From: Proteocatella sphenisci DSM 23131 | GTDB lineage: Bacteria; Bacillota; Clostridia; Peptostreptococcales; Filifactoraceae | Assembly (NCBI RefSeq): GCF_000423525.1 | Contig: NZ_AUID01000013.1 | Coordinates: forward strand, 1-64,000 | Direction: 5' to 3' | Length of the DNA stretch: 64,000 nucleotides | Shown here: piece after piece, positions 52,465 through 61,864 of the stretch | Position numbering within the stretch: position 1 is the stretch's first letter | Layout: each line of letters begins with the position of its first letter | Notes under the pieces: model-generated | Told to the model about the DNA's origin: nothing | Database searches by the model: none | Seen by the model: the letters and a program-made list of their open reading frames with translations, nothing else | Program-made: the position numbers and the translations under genes

Positions 52465-55080
52465 ACCATCATCTATTGCTGCCTGAGCTGCTGCAAGTCT
52501 TGCTATTGGTACTCTAAATGGTGAGCAGCTCACATAATCAAGCCCAACGCTCTGACAGAATGCGATAGATTTTGGATCTCCACCGTGCTCTCCACAAATC
52601 CCAAGCTTTATTCCTGGATTCGTCTCTCTTCCAAGTGTGCATGCCATTTTAACCATCTTGCCTATTCCTGCAATATCAAGTGTTTCAAATGGACTGTAAT
52701 CTAATATTCCTTTTTTAGTATAATCATCAAGGAATTTACCTGAATCGTCTCTTGAGAATCCAAATCCCATCTGAGTCAGGTCGTTTGTTCCAAAACTGAA
52801 GAATTCAGCTTCTTCTGCTATTTCATCTGCTGTTATCGCAGCTCTAGGAACCTCAATCATTGTTCCTATAGTGTATTCAACCGTTTCTCCAGTTTCCTCA
52901 AATACCGAGTTAATTTCTTCTATAAGGAATGTCTTTATATATACAAGCTCTGACTTTGCACAGATAAGTGGTATCATTATTTCCGGATTTACGTCTATAT
53001 TTTCTTTTTTCATATCAATAGCTGCTGCTATAATAGCTCTCACCTGCATCTTGTATATTTCAGGATATGTTACCGCAAGTCTGCATCCTCTATGTCCAAG
53101 CATAGGGTTAAACTCATGCAATCTTTCTACAACATCCTTAAGATGATCGAAAGTTTTTCCAATAGAATCTGCAACTTCTTTTATATCTTCATCTGTATTT
53201 GGAAGGAATTCATGAAGCGGTGGATCAAGAAGTCTTATTGTTACAGGAAGTTCTTTCATCACTTCATATATTTCTATAAAATCCTGTTTTTGGTATGGAA
53301 GGAGAAGTTTAAGTGCTGCTTCTCTTTCTTCAAGAGTCTCTGCTACTATCATTTTTCTTACGTTTAGGATTCTCTCCTCGTCAAAGAACATATGCTCTGT
53401 TCTGCAAAGTCCTATTCCTTCTGCTCCAAGTTCTATAGCTTTTCTTGCATCTCTTGCATTATCTGCATTGGCTCTGACTTTCATTGTCTTAAAATCATTT
53501 ACATACTGCATGAAAACTTCAAAATTTTCTATAAGACTCGTGCTCGCTTTTGGTATGCTTCCAAGATACACACCACCTGTTGATCCATCAAGTGATATTA
53601 CATCGCCCTCTGTAAGAACCATATCTTTTACTTTCATAGTTTTTGCGTGCTCATCTATTCTGATATCCTGACATCCTGCAACGCAGCACTTTCCCATACC
53701 TCTTGCAACAACGGCAGCGTGAGATGTCATGCCTCCTCTTGCCGTAAGAATCCCTTCAGAGTTGATCATTCCTGCTATGTCCTCTGGAGATGTTTCCTGT
53801 CTTACAAGTATTACTGAAATTCCCTTTTCTTTAGCTTCTACTGCACTATCTGCGGTAAAATATATCTGTCCTGAAGCTGCTCCTGGTGATGCAGGAAGTC
53901 CTTTTGCAAGAAGCTCATGGTTTTTTACTTCTTTTTCGTCAAAACTTGGGTGAAGAAGTTGTTCAAGCATATGCGGATCAATTCTTCCAACACTTTCCAA
54001 CTTAGTGATTTTTCCTTCTTCAACAAGATCCACCGCTATATTTACTGCAGCTTTTGCGGTTCTTTTTCCTGTTCTTGTCTGAAGAAGATAAAGTATTTCG
54101 TCTTCTATCGTAAACTCAATATCTTGCATGTCTCTGTAATGATTTTCAAGAATCTGAGTAGTCTTCATGAACTGATTATAAACTGCAGGCATTATAGACT
54201 CAAGCTCATCTATTGAAAGAGGAGTCCTTATCCCTGCTACAACGTCTTCGCCCTGTGCATTCATAAGGAATTCACCAAAAACCTTGTTTTCACCGGTAGC
54301 AGGATTTCTTGTAAATGCAACTCCTGTTCCTGATCTGTCGCCCATATTTCCAAATACCATACTCTGAATATTAACAGCAGTTCCCAGTTTATGCGAAATT
54401 TCATTAAGATTTCTGTATATTACTGCACGAGGGTTATTCCAAGAATCAAATACCGCTTTTAGAGAAAGTTTAAGCTGTTCTTTTGTATCTTGTGGAAAAT
54501 CTGTTTTAAGTTCTCTTTTGTATATTTCTTTATATCTTTCTACAAGCAGCTTCAGATCGGACGCATCTAAATCCGTATCATTTTCACACCCTTTTTCATG
54601 TTTCATTTTTTCAAGTTCATGCTCAAAGTTTGACTTTGAAACTCCCATTGCTACATCAGAAAACATCTGTATAAATCTTCTGTAGCTATCATATGCGAAT
54701 CTTTCATTTCCGCTCTTTTTTATAAGAGAAATTACAGTCTCGTCATTAAGTCCGAGGTTAAGTATTGTATCCATCATTCCAGGCATTGAAAATACTGATC
54801 CTGATCGAACTGAAACAAGAAGCGGATTTTCTCCGTGTCCAAATGTTTTTCCTGTCTCATCTTCAAGCTGAGCAAGTTTTTCAAAAATTTCATCAAGGAG
54901 CTGTGGCCAAAGCGTCTTTCCTTCTTCATCGTATTGTATGCAAGCTTCGGTAGTTACGGTAAATCCAGGCGGAACGTTAAGACCAATATTGGTCATCTCT
55001 GCAAGGTTTGCTCCTTTTCCTCCAAGCAGGCTCTTCATGTCCTTATTTCCTTCTTTAAAATTATAGACAAATTTTTTCAT
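52447..55080 (-). CDS. ppdK: Pyruvate, phosphate dikinase
   Basis: An 877-residue enzyme that interconverts pyruvate+ATP+Pi and PEP+AMP+PPi. ATP-grasp domain at the start (NFKEGNKDMKSLLGGKGANLAEMTNIG). The phospho-His is in GGMTSHAAVVARGMGKCCVAG near residue 455. The TIM barrel has GIGLCRTEHMFF and the C-terminal GICGEHGGDP. With the pyrophosphatase and pyruvate carboxylase here it supports a PPi-linked PEP cycle. Its last codons are the site of the island insertion. GGAGAAAA precedes the ATG. Confidence 0.96.
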   Translation of the reverse strand: MKKFVYNFKEGNKDMKSLLGGKGANLAEMTNIGLNVPPGFTVTTEACIQYDEEGKTLWPQLLDEIFEKLAQLEDETGKTFGHGENPLLVSVRSGSVFSMPGMMDTILNLGLNDETVISLIKKSGNERFAYDSYRRFIQMFSDVAMGVSKSNFEHELEKMKHEKGCENDTDLDASDLKLLVERYKEIYKRELKTDFPQDTKEQLKLSLKAVFDSWNNPRAVIYRNLNEISHKLGTAVNIQSMVFGNMGDRSGTGVAFTRNPATGENKVFGEFLMNAQGEDVVAGIRTPLSIDELESIMPAVYNQFMKTTQILENHYRDMQDIEFTIEDEILYLLQTRTGKRTAKAAVNIAVDLVEEGKITKLESVGRIDPHMLEQLLHPSFDEKEVKNHELLAKGLPASPGAASGQIYFTADSAVEAKEKGISVILVRQETSPEDIAGMINSEGILTARGGMTSHAAVVARGMGKCCVAGCQDIRIDEHAKTMKVKDMVLTEGDVISLDGSTGGVYLGSIPKASTSLIENFEVFMQYVNDFKTMKVRANADNARDARKAIELGAEGIGLCRTEHMFFDEERILNVRKMIVAETLEEREAALKLLLPYQKQDFIEIYEVMKELPVTIRLLDPPLHEFLPNTDEDIKEVADSIGKTFDHLKDVVERLHEFNPMLGHRGCRLAVTYPEIYKMQVRAIIAAAIDMKKENIDVNPEIMIPLICAKSELVYIKTFLIEEINSVFEETGETVEYTIGTMIEVPRAAITADEIAEEAEFFSFGTNDLTQMGFGFSRDDSGKFLDDYTKKGILDYSPFETLDIAGIGKMVKMACTLGRETNPGIKLGICGEHGGDPKSIAFCQSVGLDYVSCSPFRVPIARLAAAQAAIDDGTVRDK

Positions 55081-55100
55081 AGGTTTTCTCCTTTTAATTG

Positions 55101-55922
55101 TTAATCATTATATATTCTTATACCCTGTTTTTTTAAAATGTTAATTATTATATCCGCTGTTTCTTCTATTGCCTTGTTAGAAACATCAATCACCGGACAT
55201 CCTATTTTTTTCATTATTTTATCTGCATAATCCAGTTCTTCAAGTATTCTTGACATTGAAGCATAATTTGCCCCACTTGTAAGGCCCAGGGCCTTGAGTC
55301 TTTCTTCTCTTATCTGATTCAATTTTTCTGGAGAATTTATGAGCCCTATTACCCTAGATGATGATACCTCATAAATTTCTCTTGGTGGAAGAGATTCTGG
55401 AACTAGCGGAACATTTGCTACTTTTATATTTTTATTTGCAAGATACATGGAAAGTGGAGTCTTTGACGTTCTGGAAATCCCCAAAATTACTACATCAGCT
55501 AACTTAAGACCTCTTGGATCTTTTCCATCGTCATACTTTACTGCAAATTCTATAGCCTCAACTCTTTTAAAATAAGCCTTATCCAACTTTCTTATGACTC
55601 CCGCCTCTCTGCTTGGCTCCATTGAAAATTTTTCTGATATGGCATTCATTGTTTCGCCCATTATATCCATACACAAAATCCCATATTCAGCAGCAAATTT
55701 ATTTATCATTTCAACCAGTTCAAGTTCTACAAGTGTATATACTAAGATTGAATTGCAGTTTTTTGCTTCTTCAAGAATTGGCATGAGAGTTTCTTCGTCA
55801 AGTACATATGAACGCTTCTTTATTTCATAATTCCCTGTATCAAATTGAGCCACACAAGCTTTTGCAATTTGTTCAGCTGTATCTCCCAGAGAGTCTGAAA
55901 CTACATATATGTTTAATTTCAT
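55101..55922 (-). CDS. PPDK regulatory protein (bifunctional kinase/pyrophosphorylase)
   Basis: A 273-residue DUF299 protein. P-loop-like GISRTSKTPLSMYLAN near residue 150, N-terminal IYVVSDSLGDTAEQIAKA, C-terminal IDVSNKAIEETADIIINIL. It turns PPDK off by ADP-dependent phosphorylation next to the catalytic His and turns it on by Pi-dependent removal. The ATG at 55922 has AAGGAG 8 nt upstream. It lies between the CcpN-like gene and ppdK. Confidence 0.93.
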   Translation of the reverse strand: MKLNIYVVSDSLGDTAEQIAKACVAQFDTGNYEIKKRSYVLDEETLMPILEEAKNCNSILVYTLVELELVEMINKFAAEYGILCMDIMGETMNAISEKFSMEPSREAGVIRKLDKAYFKRVEAIEFAVKYDDGKDPRGLKLADVVILGISRTSKTPLSMYLANKNIKVANVPLVPESLPPREIYEVSSSRVIGLINSPEKLNQIREERLKALGLTSGANYASMSRILEELDYADKIMKKIGCPVIDVSNKAIEETADIIINILKKQGIRIYND

Positions 55923-55940
55923 CAAATATACTCCTTATAT

Positions 55941-56567
55941 CTAATTTTTTATCAGTTCTGCAAGTAATTTTGTAGCGTTTGTCTTTGTAAATCTTCCTAC
56001 TATTTCTGTAAACTCTAATTTGTCGCTTGCCCTTACTACGGGAAGACTGTCAATTTCATGGACAATGAGTTTGTTGATTGCTTCTGGAACATTTGCATTT
56101 TCATCTACAGTAACCACATTTGGCATTCTTGTCATAGCCATGCTTACTGGAACTGAATTAATGTCTTTTTCTCCAATTGTGCTCTTCAGGAGATCTTTTC
56201 TTGAGATTATACCACTAAGACCCTTTTCATTTACTGCAAATATACTTCCTACGTCTTCTAGAAAGAACTTTACCATTGCATTATGAAGTGATTCTTTCTC
56301 ATCTATTACTACTGCTATACTCATTACCTGTGACACTTTTTTATTAAGTATATTTTCCGATGAAACTTTTACATTTCTCTGAAGTATATAACCAACTTTG
56401 GGCCTTGCAGCCAGGTATCCAAGTTGCGTAAGTACACTCAAATCAGATCTAAGCGCTGCTCGAGTCAGTCCTAACTCTCCAGCTATGGTTTCACTCGTAA
56501 CCGGCTCTGATTCTTTAACAATTTCTATTATTTCAAGCTGTCTTTTTGATAAATTTATAATACTCAC
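55941..56567 (-). CDS. CcpN-like HTH-CBS transcriptional regulator
   Basis: A 208-residue protein. N-terminal winged helix: LSKRQLEIIEIVKESEPVTS then GELGLTRAALRSDLSVLTQL. Two CBS domains occupy residues about 85-200 (QVMSIAVVIDEKES, MTRMPNVVTVDENANVPEAI). Related to CcpN/YqzB, which represses gluconeogenic genes in response to ATP/ADP. It starts at GTG 56567. The binding site upstream is weak, and an ATA four codons on has better spacing. It shares a promoter with the PPDK regulator and ppdK. Confidence 0.88.
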   Translation of the reverse strand: MSIINLSKRQLEIIEIVKESEPVTSETIAGELGLTRAALRSDLSVLTQLGYLAARPKVGYILQRNVKVSSENILNKKVSQVMSIAVVIDEKESLHNAMVKFFLEDVGSIFAVNEKGLSGIISRKDLLKSTIGEKDINSVPVSMAMTRMPNVVTVDENANVPEAINKLIVHEIDSLPVVRASDKLEFTEIVGRFTKTNATKLLAELIKN

Positions 56568-56595
56568 CTCGCTTTAGGATACTCTATATTTATGT

Positions 56596-56623
56596 AGTAT
56601 ATCACATTTGTTTTTTATGTCAA
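56596..56623 (-). promoter_or_regulatory. Promoter of ccpN-like/ppdK-regulator/ppdK operon
   Basis: TTGACA (56623-56618), 16 bp, TATACT (56601-56596) with a TGTGA extension. Good sigma-A match about 30 nt before the first gene. Confidence 0.8.
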
Positions 56624-56661
56624 TATGTATATAAAAAGAACCGGATATATTTAATCAGATT

Positions 56662-57195
56662 CTATAGTTCTTTCTGAAGGATTTTCAATTTGCTTTCTCT
56701 TTTTTTGTAATCTGGCATGTATTTTTTCACTTCTTCATAAAATTTAATTTGATGATTCTTGACCCTTATATGCGCAAGTTCATGAACGACAATATAGTCT
56801 ATCACGTCATCTGTAAGAAGCATTAACCTCCACGAAAAACACAGATTGTTTTTTGAACTGCAGCTTCCCCACCTTGTCTTTGCCGAAGTTATTTTAATTC
56901 CCTGAGGATTTACACCCATAATTTGGGAGTAGTATCTTACTTTATCTGGAATTACACTTTTCGCTTTTTTCTTCAGGTTAATGATATCATCTTCGCCAAG
57001 TCTGCTTAATACCCCATTTTCAGATCTTTCTTTCATTATCTCAAGTTGTTTTTTTATCCAGTCAATATTATTATTAACTATATTATCCACTTCTTTTTTT
57101 GTAATGCACTTTGGCGCCCTTACTATTATTTTTTGCTCTTTTGAAACTGAAATAGCCAGTGTCTTTCTATCTGTTTTTATTATTTGATAATTCAT
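56662..57195 (-). CDS. YgjP-like metallopeptidase domain protein
   Basis: A 177-residue protein with the zinc motif VVHELAHIRVKNH (HExxH, third ligand likely in the following helix) and upstream TRWGSCSSKNNLCFSWRLML, the YgjP/DUF45 signature. Cytoplasmic, no signal. Function unknown, with a relation to SprT-like proteins. It stands alone between the CcpN-like gene and the divergent pepD. Confidence 0.85.
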   Translation of the reverse strand: MNYQIIKTDRKTLAISVSKEQKIIVRAPKCITKKEVDNIVNNNIDWIKKQLEIMKERSENGVLSRLGEDDIINLKKKAKSVIPDKVRYYSQIMGVNPQGIKITSAKTRWGSCSSKNNLCFSWRLMLLTDDVIDYIVVHELAHIRVKNHQIKFYEEVKKYMPDYKKRESKLKILQKEL

Positions 57196-57356
57196 ATTGT
57201 CCCCTTAATTTTGACATTATAATATTACTTAATTCTTCTAAAATATTACTTCTTTTATATGTTAAAGTCAATATGATTTGATATTAGGAAATAGCATATG
57301 ATTTCTCAGAAAAATATGTTATCATAATTATATGAAAATTAAGGGAGGTATTTAAA

Positions 57357-58820
57357 ATGAATCATTTTGAAAATTTAGAGTCAAGTAAGGTTTTTCATTT
57401 CTTTGAAGAAATCTCAAAAATTCCAAGATGTTCTGGAAGTGAAAAAGAAGTAAGCGATTATATGGTTAAGTTCGCAAAGGACAGAAATCTTGAAGTCTGG
57501 CAGGATGAGATTTACAACATTATAATAAAAAAAACAGCCACGCCTGGATATGAAAATTTTCCTTCGATAGCACTTCAGGGACACCTTGATATGGTATGCG
57601 AAAAAAATGTAAATACTATACATGATTTTAGTAAAGATCCAATCAAACTCATCATAAGATATGGAATGATATACGCTGATGGTACTACACTTGGCGCGGA
57701 TAACGGGATAGCAGTTGCCATGGCTATGGCTGTCTTGGATTCTAACGATTTAAGCCATCCTTGTCTTGAAGTAATACTTACTGTGCAGGAAGAAACTGGT
57801 CTTACCGGAGCAAAGATGCTTGATCCCGAAAAAGTAAATTCAAGAACACTTATAAATATCGATTCCGAAGAGGAAGGAAAACTTCTAACGAGCTGCGCGG
57901 GAGGAATAAGAAGTAAGCTGGACCTTCCTGTAGAATGGACTTCCCTTGAAACAGAATATGATACATACAAGCTTACGGTGGGAGGTCTCAGTGGCGGGCA
58001 TTCAGGAGCTCAGATAAATCTTGGAAGGGGCAATGCAATAAAAATATTAGGAAGAGTTTTAAGAGAATTTAGTAAAGATCTTAAATTTGAAATATTTTCT
58101 GTTACAGCTGGCTCAAAAGATAATGTAATCCCAAGGGAAGCAAGCGCAGACATAGCAATAAATACGGACTGTTTCGACAAACTTAACTCACTTTCTCAAA
58201 AATGGACTGAAATTTTGAGAAAAGAATTTGTGCTAAAGGACGAGGATGTAGTTGTCAGTGTTGAAAAAATGGGCAATGATTCTAATTCCGTCTTAAACAT
58301 GAAATCAAAAAGAGATCTAATATTTATGTTAAATCACCATCCTAATGGTATAAATACAATGAGTGCTCATATTCCTGGACTTGTAGAGTCTTCTCTTAAT
58401 ATAGGTGTTTTGGAGACAAGTAAAAGAAACATAAGTTTTCACTCAGCGCTAAGAAGCAGTATAAGAACTCTTAAATATGAAATATCAGAAAAACTTCAGC
58501 TCATTGCTGACTACACCTGCTCTAAACTGACTTTATCCAATGAATATCCAGAGTGGAGCTTTAATCCTGATTCCAAAATAAGAGACCTGTTTGTAAGCTG
58601 TCACAGTGATCTTTTTGGCAAAGAACCTGAGATAATAGCTATCCATGCTGGTGTTGAGTGCGGAATATTCAGCGAGAAATTTGAAGATATGGACATGATT
58701 TCATTTGGACCCGATACATTTGACCCTCACTCTCCAGATGAGCACATTTCAATTCATTCAGTCGACAATTGTTACAAACTGCTGCTTGATGTTTTAAAAA
58801 GTTCTGGCAAACTAAACTAA
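57357..58820 (+). CDS. pepD: Aminoacyl-histidine dipeptidase (M20 family)
   Basis: A 487-residue dinuclear zinc peptidase. FEEISKIPRCSGSEKEVSDY at the N-terminus, ALQGHLDMVCEKN (first metal His/Asp), GADNGIAVAMAMAVL, EETGLTGAKML and the C-terminal IHAGVECGIFSEK and HSPDEHISIHS. It splits Xaa-His and other dipeptides for amino-acid fermentation. GGGAGG precedes the ATG. The 161-nt gap to the previous gene has no clear promoter. Confidence 0.94.
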   Translation: MNHFENLESSKVFHFFEEISKIPRCSGSEKEVSDYMVKFAKDRNLEVWQDEIYNIIIKKTATPGYENFPSIALQGHLDMVCEKNVNTIHDFSKDPIKLIIRYGMIYADGTTLGADNGIAVAMAMAVLDSNDLSHPCLEVILTVQEETGLTGAKMLDPEKVNSRTLINIDSEEEGKLLTSCAGGIRSKLDLPVEWTSLETEYDTYKLTVGGLSGGHSGAQINLGRGNAIKILGRVLREFSKDLKFEIFSVTAGSKDNVIPREASADIAINTDCFDKLNSLSQKWTEILRKEFVLKDEDVVVSVEKMGNDSNSVLNMKSKRDLIFMLNHHPNGINTMSAHIPGLVESSLNIGVLETSKRNISFHSALRSSIRTLKYEISEKLQLIADYTCSKLTLSNEYPEWSFNPDSKIRDLFVSCHSDLFGKEPEIIAIHAGVECGIFSEKFEDMDMISFGPDTFDPHSPDEHISIHSVDNCYKLLLDVLKSSGKLN

Positions 58821-58836
58821 ACTATTAAATAAATAT

Positions 58837-58884
58837 AAAAATCCCTGTTTCAGATTTCAATTAAATGAGTCTGTACAGGGATTT
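58837..58884. terminator. Bidirectional terminator between pepD and rodA
   Basis: AAAATCCCTGT pairs with ACAGGGATTT (58875-58884) around a 27-nt loop that folds partly. T-runs both ways, between convergent genes. Confidence 0.7.
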
Positions 58885-58900
58885 ATTGTTTATAGTTTTA

Positions 58901-60001
58901 TTAATAAGCAAAGCTTGAATGTGATTTACTATATATATTTATTATCAATGCTATTGTAATCATAGTAGTCAGCATGGAACTTCCTCCGTAGCTGACAAAA
59001 GGCAGAGTAACTCCTGTAACAGGCATCAACCCTATGGTCATACCAATGTTTTGCATTACCTGATAAAACAGCATTCCCATAAATCCGGTACTCACAAGCG
59101 TTCCATAGAAATCTTTTGCATGTTTTGAAATTGCGTATATACGACTCAGAAACAGAAAAAACAAGATTATAACAAATGCCATTCCTACAAACCCAAACTC
59201 TTCGCCAAGAACCGCAAATATAAAATCACTTTCAGTTACCGGCAGGAAACCGTACTGACTTATAGTTCCATTAAAGAGTCCTTTGCCAAAAAAACCGCCT
59301 GATCCAATTGCTGTCATTGACTGTATAACCTGAAAGTTACCTTCATATGATGGATCTCCAGGGTTTAAAAAAGCATCTATTCTTACACGTTGATGATCTC
59401 TTAGTATAAATTTGTATATTATCGGAGTTGAAAGAGCAAATATAACTAGAGAGTTGAATATAAATTTCAAGTTCAGTCCTGCAACAAAAAGGCATACCAG
59501 AGTTATCGATATAAATACTATCACCCCACCAAGATCTGGCTGTTTAAGGAGCAATAGGAGTATTGGCACCGGATACATGAGCGCTGGAAGTATTTCTGAC
59601 ATAGTATCAAGTTTATTTTTTCTTCTGTCAAGAAACGAAGCATAAGCAAGTGTAAATGTTATCTTTGCAGCTTCTGATGTCTGAAAATCCATAAATCCCA
59701 GATTTATCCAGCTCCTTGCCCCAAATTGAGCTTTACCAAGCCCCGGTACATAGACAAGTAACAGTAGTACTATCGTTGCTATATAAAGCTGCTTTTCGTA
59801 TCTTTTCATTATCCGATAATCAAACATCGCAGACATTAATATAACAAATATTCCCATTACAAACGATAAACTCTGTATCATTAACCTCTTTTTATCAAAC
59901 TGTGTTGCACTCGTGATAAGTACAATTCCTATTACAAAAAGTATTGATATTATAAGTAAGAGCGACCAGTCATATTTATTTTTATTTAAATTATTATTCA
60001 T
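58901..60001 (-). CDS. rodA: RodA-type SEDS peptidoglycan glycosyltransferase
   Basis: A 366-residue protein with ten hydrophobic helices. VYVPGLGKAQFGARSWINLGFMDFQTSEAAKI, LKQPDLGGVIVFISI and GLMPVTGVTLPFVSYGGSSM are the SEDS signatures. It polymerises glycan strands with the PBP2 encoded upstream (mrdA). The ATG at 60001 has GAGG 6 nt before it. An earlier ATG at 60013 is less likely. Order mrdA-minC-minD-minE-rodA is typical of clostridia. Confidence 0.93.
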   Translation of the reverse strand: MNNNLNKNKYDWSLLLIISILFVIGIVLITSATQFDKKRLMIQSLSFVMGIFVILMSAMFDYRIMKRYEKQLYIATIVLLLLVYVPGLGKAQFGARSWINLGFMDFQTSEAAKITFTLAYASFLDRRKNKLDTMSEILPALMYPVPILLLLLKQPDLGGVIVFISITLVCLFVAGLNLKFIFNSLVIFALSTPIIYKFILRDHQRVRIDAFLNPGDPSYEGNFQVIQSMTAIGSGGFFGKGLFNGTISQYGFLPVTESDFIFAVLGEEFGFVGMAFVIILFFLFLSRIYAISKHAKDFYGTLVSTGFMGMLFYQVMQNIGMTIGLMPVTGVTLPFVSYGGSSMLTTMITIALIINIYSKSHSSFAY

Positions 60002-60016
60002 TTCTTTCCTCAATTA

Positions 60017-60280
60017 CTATTTAAACGTCCTTATTGGAATATTTGCAACCAACGCATTTACAAGTTCTCCATTCTCATTTTCCATTTTTGTAAGTTCTAC
60101 ATCAACAGAAGAACTCCCTACTTCTACATATTTTTCAAGAGCACGTATGATCTCATCCTTAATCTTTGTAAGAAGTTCATTGGACATTCTCCCCTTGTCT
60201 TGCATAAGTACAAGTTTTAGTCTTTCTTTTGCAACATCCTTAGACTTGTTTTTTGATGACATGAATCCAAAGTTTATCAT
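60017..60280 (-). CDS. minE: Cell division topological specificity factor MinE
   Basis: An 87-residue MinE. KDVAKERLKLVLMQDKGRMS is the MinD-binding segment. The C-terminal part forms the dimer domain. It drives MinD release from the membrane. Confidence 0.94.
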   Translation of the reverse strand: MINFGFMSSKNKSKDVAKERLKLVLMQDKGRMSNELLTKIKDEIIRALEKYVEVGSSSVDVELTKMENENGELVNALVANIPIRTFK

Positions 60281-60305
60281 AATAGTTATCCTTTCTTTTT
60301 AAGAA

Positions 60306-61100
60306 CTATCTGTTAAGAAACAGTTTCTGAAATCTTCTAAAAAAACTTTCTTGAACGTCAAGATCTAGAAATTTAACATCATCTCCCATTATTCTTCTTG
60401 CTATATTGTTATATGCTGTTCCTGCAAGTGAGTGACCATATTCTACTACTGGTTCTCCTTTGTTGGTTGATATTACAACATTTTCATCATCTGGAACTAC
60501 TCCCACAAGCTTTATTCCAAGAATATCCAAGATATCATTTATATCAAGCATGTCTCCGTTTCTTACCATGTTCATTTTTATTCTGTTGACAATCAAATTT
60601 ATGTCATCTACGCTGTGTGCCTCAAGGAGGCCTATTATACGGTCTGCATCTCTTACCGCAGAAACTTCTGGAGTTGTTACAACAATAGCACTGTCTGCTC
60701 CTGCTATTGCATTTTTAAATCCATTTTCAATTCCAGCTGGGCAATCTACCAGAACAAAATCGAATTCTTCTTTCAATTCGTCACATAATTCTTTCATTTG
60801 CTCTGGATTTACAGCGTCCTTGTCTCTTGTCTGTGCAGCTGGTATAAGGTATAGTCCTTCAAATCGTTTATCTTTTATCATAGCTTGTCTTGTCTTACAT
60901 TTCTTTTCAACAAGATCTACAAGGTCAAAAACTATCCTGTTTTCAAGCCCCATAACTACGTCGAGATTTCTTAGCCCTATATCCCCATCGATAACTATTA
61001 CTTTATTACCTAATTTGGTAAGCGCTGCCCCTATATTTGCCGTCGATGTAGTTTTACCAACTCCACCTTTACCTGAAGTTACCACTATTACTCTGCCCAT
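60306..61100 (-). CDS. minD: Septum site-determining ATPase MinD
   Basis: A 264-residue ATPase with the deviant Walker A motif TSGKGGVGKTTSTANIG, IDGDIGLRNLDVVMGLE, and LVDCPAGIENGF. The amphipathic C-terminal helix (SFFRRFQKLF) binds the membrane. It works with MinC and MinE in placing the division site. Confidence 0.96.
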   Translation of the reverse strand: MGRVIVVTSGKGGVGKTTSTANIGAALTKLGNKVIVIDGDIGLRNLDVVMGLENRIVFDLVDLVEKKCKTRQAMIKDKRFEGLYLIPAAQTRDKDAVNPEQMKELCDELKEEFDFVLVDCPAGIENGFKNAIAGADSAIVVTTPEVSAVRDADRIIGLLEAHSVDDINLIVNRIKMNMVRNGDMLDINDILDILGIKLVGVVPDDENVVISTNKGEPVVEYGHSLAGTAYNNIARRIMGDDVKFLDLDVQESFFRRFQKLFLNR

Positions 61101-61133
61101 AAAGTCCTCCTGTTTTTTATTGAAAAATTTCTT

Positions 61134-61850
61134 CTAAAAATTTTCTATTACAATTTCCCCATCTTTGTTTTTAACCAAAGCATTTGTAAGCATTGTCGCA
61201 TCTTCAGGCGGAACTGCAAACATATCTTCAATCCTTATCTGAAGTGGTAAAAGTTTAAGAGCAGCAAGAAAACAGTCAATGTTACCTTTTCCCGCATGAG
61301 CCATTCCCCTGAAACTCCCTAATACTACAATGTTTCCAGTAGCTGTTATTTTTGCCCCTGGATTAACGTCTCCAAATATAACTACATTACCGTCATATTC
61401 TATTTCAGCTCCTGACCTTAGGTTCTCAAATAAAAATTTTGTAGGAAGCGCCATTGATTCTGATTCTTCTTTTTTTACTTCTGTCACATTTGTTTTTGTC
61501 AGGTTCTTTATCCTGTTTATGGTTTCATCTATTGATGTCATTTTATCTCTGAGTACATTTACATTGGAGGAATCTATATGACCACTCTGTACTGTATTAC
61601 TTTGAATTTCTTCTACTACATCTTCCTCTTCAAATATTATATCATAAGATTCTTCTAATAAACTCTTAAGATAATTAATATCTGAATTTTTCAGACCAGG
61701 AGCATTGAATTTGATAAATTTACTTCCTTTGAAAAATTCGTTTGATTCTTCAAATTTATCAAGTAAGAGCTTTCTTGCATTTATAAAATCTATGGATTCC
61801 GCAATATTAACTATGAAACCTGACTTGGTGCCTTTTATTTCCAACTCCAT
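61134..61850 (-). CDS. minC: Septum site-determining protein MinC
   Basis: A 238-residue inhibitor of FtsZ. The C-terminal beta-helix domain has LRSGAEIEYDGNVVIFGDVN, GAKITATGNIVVLGSFRGMAHAG. The N-terminal domain (residues 1-100) is less conserved. It lies 33 nt before minD and 14 nt after mrdA. Confidence 0.93.
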   Translation of the reverse strand: MELEIKGTKSGFIVNIAESIDFINARKLLLDKFEESNEFFKGSKFIKFNAPGLKNSDINYLKSLLEESYDIIFEEEDVVEEIQSNTVQSGHIDSSNVNVLRDKMTSIDETINRIKNLTKTNVTEVKKEESESMALPTKFLFENLRSGAEIEYDGNVVIFGDVNPGAKITATGNIVVLGSFRGMAHAGKGNIDCFLAALKLLPLQIRIEDMFAVPPEDATMLTNALVKNKDGEIVIENF

Positions 61851-61864
61851 AATCTTCCTCTCTT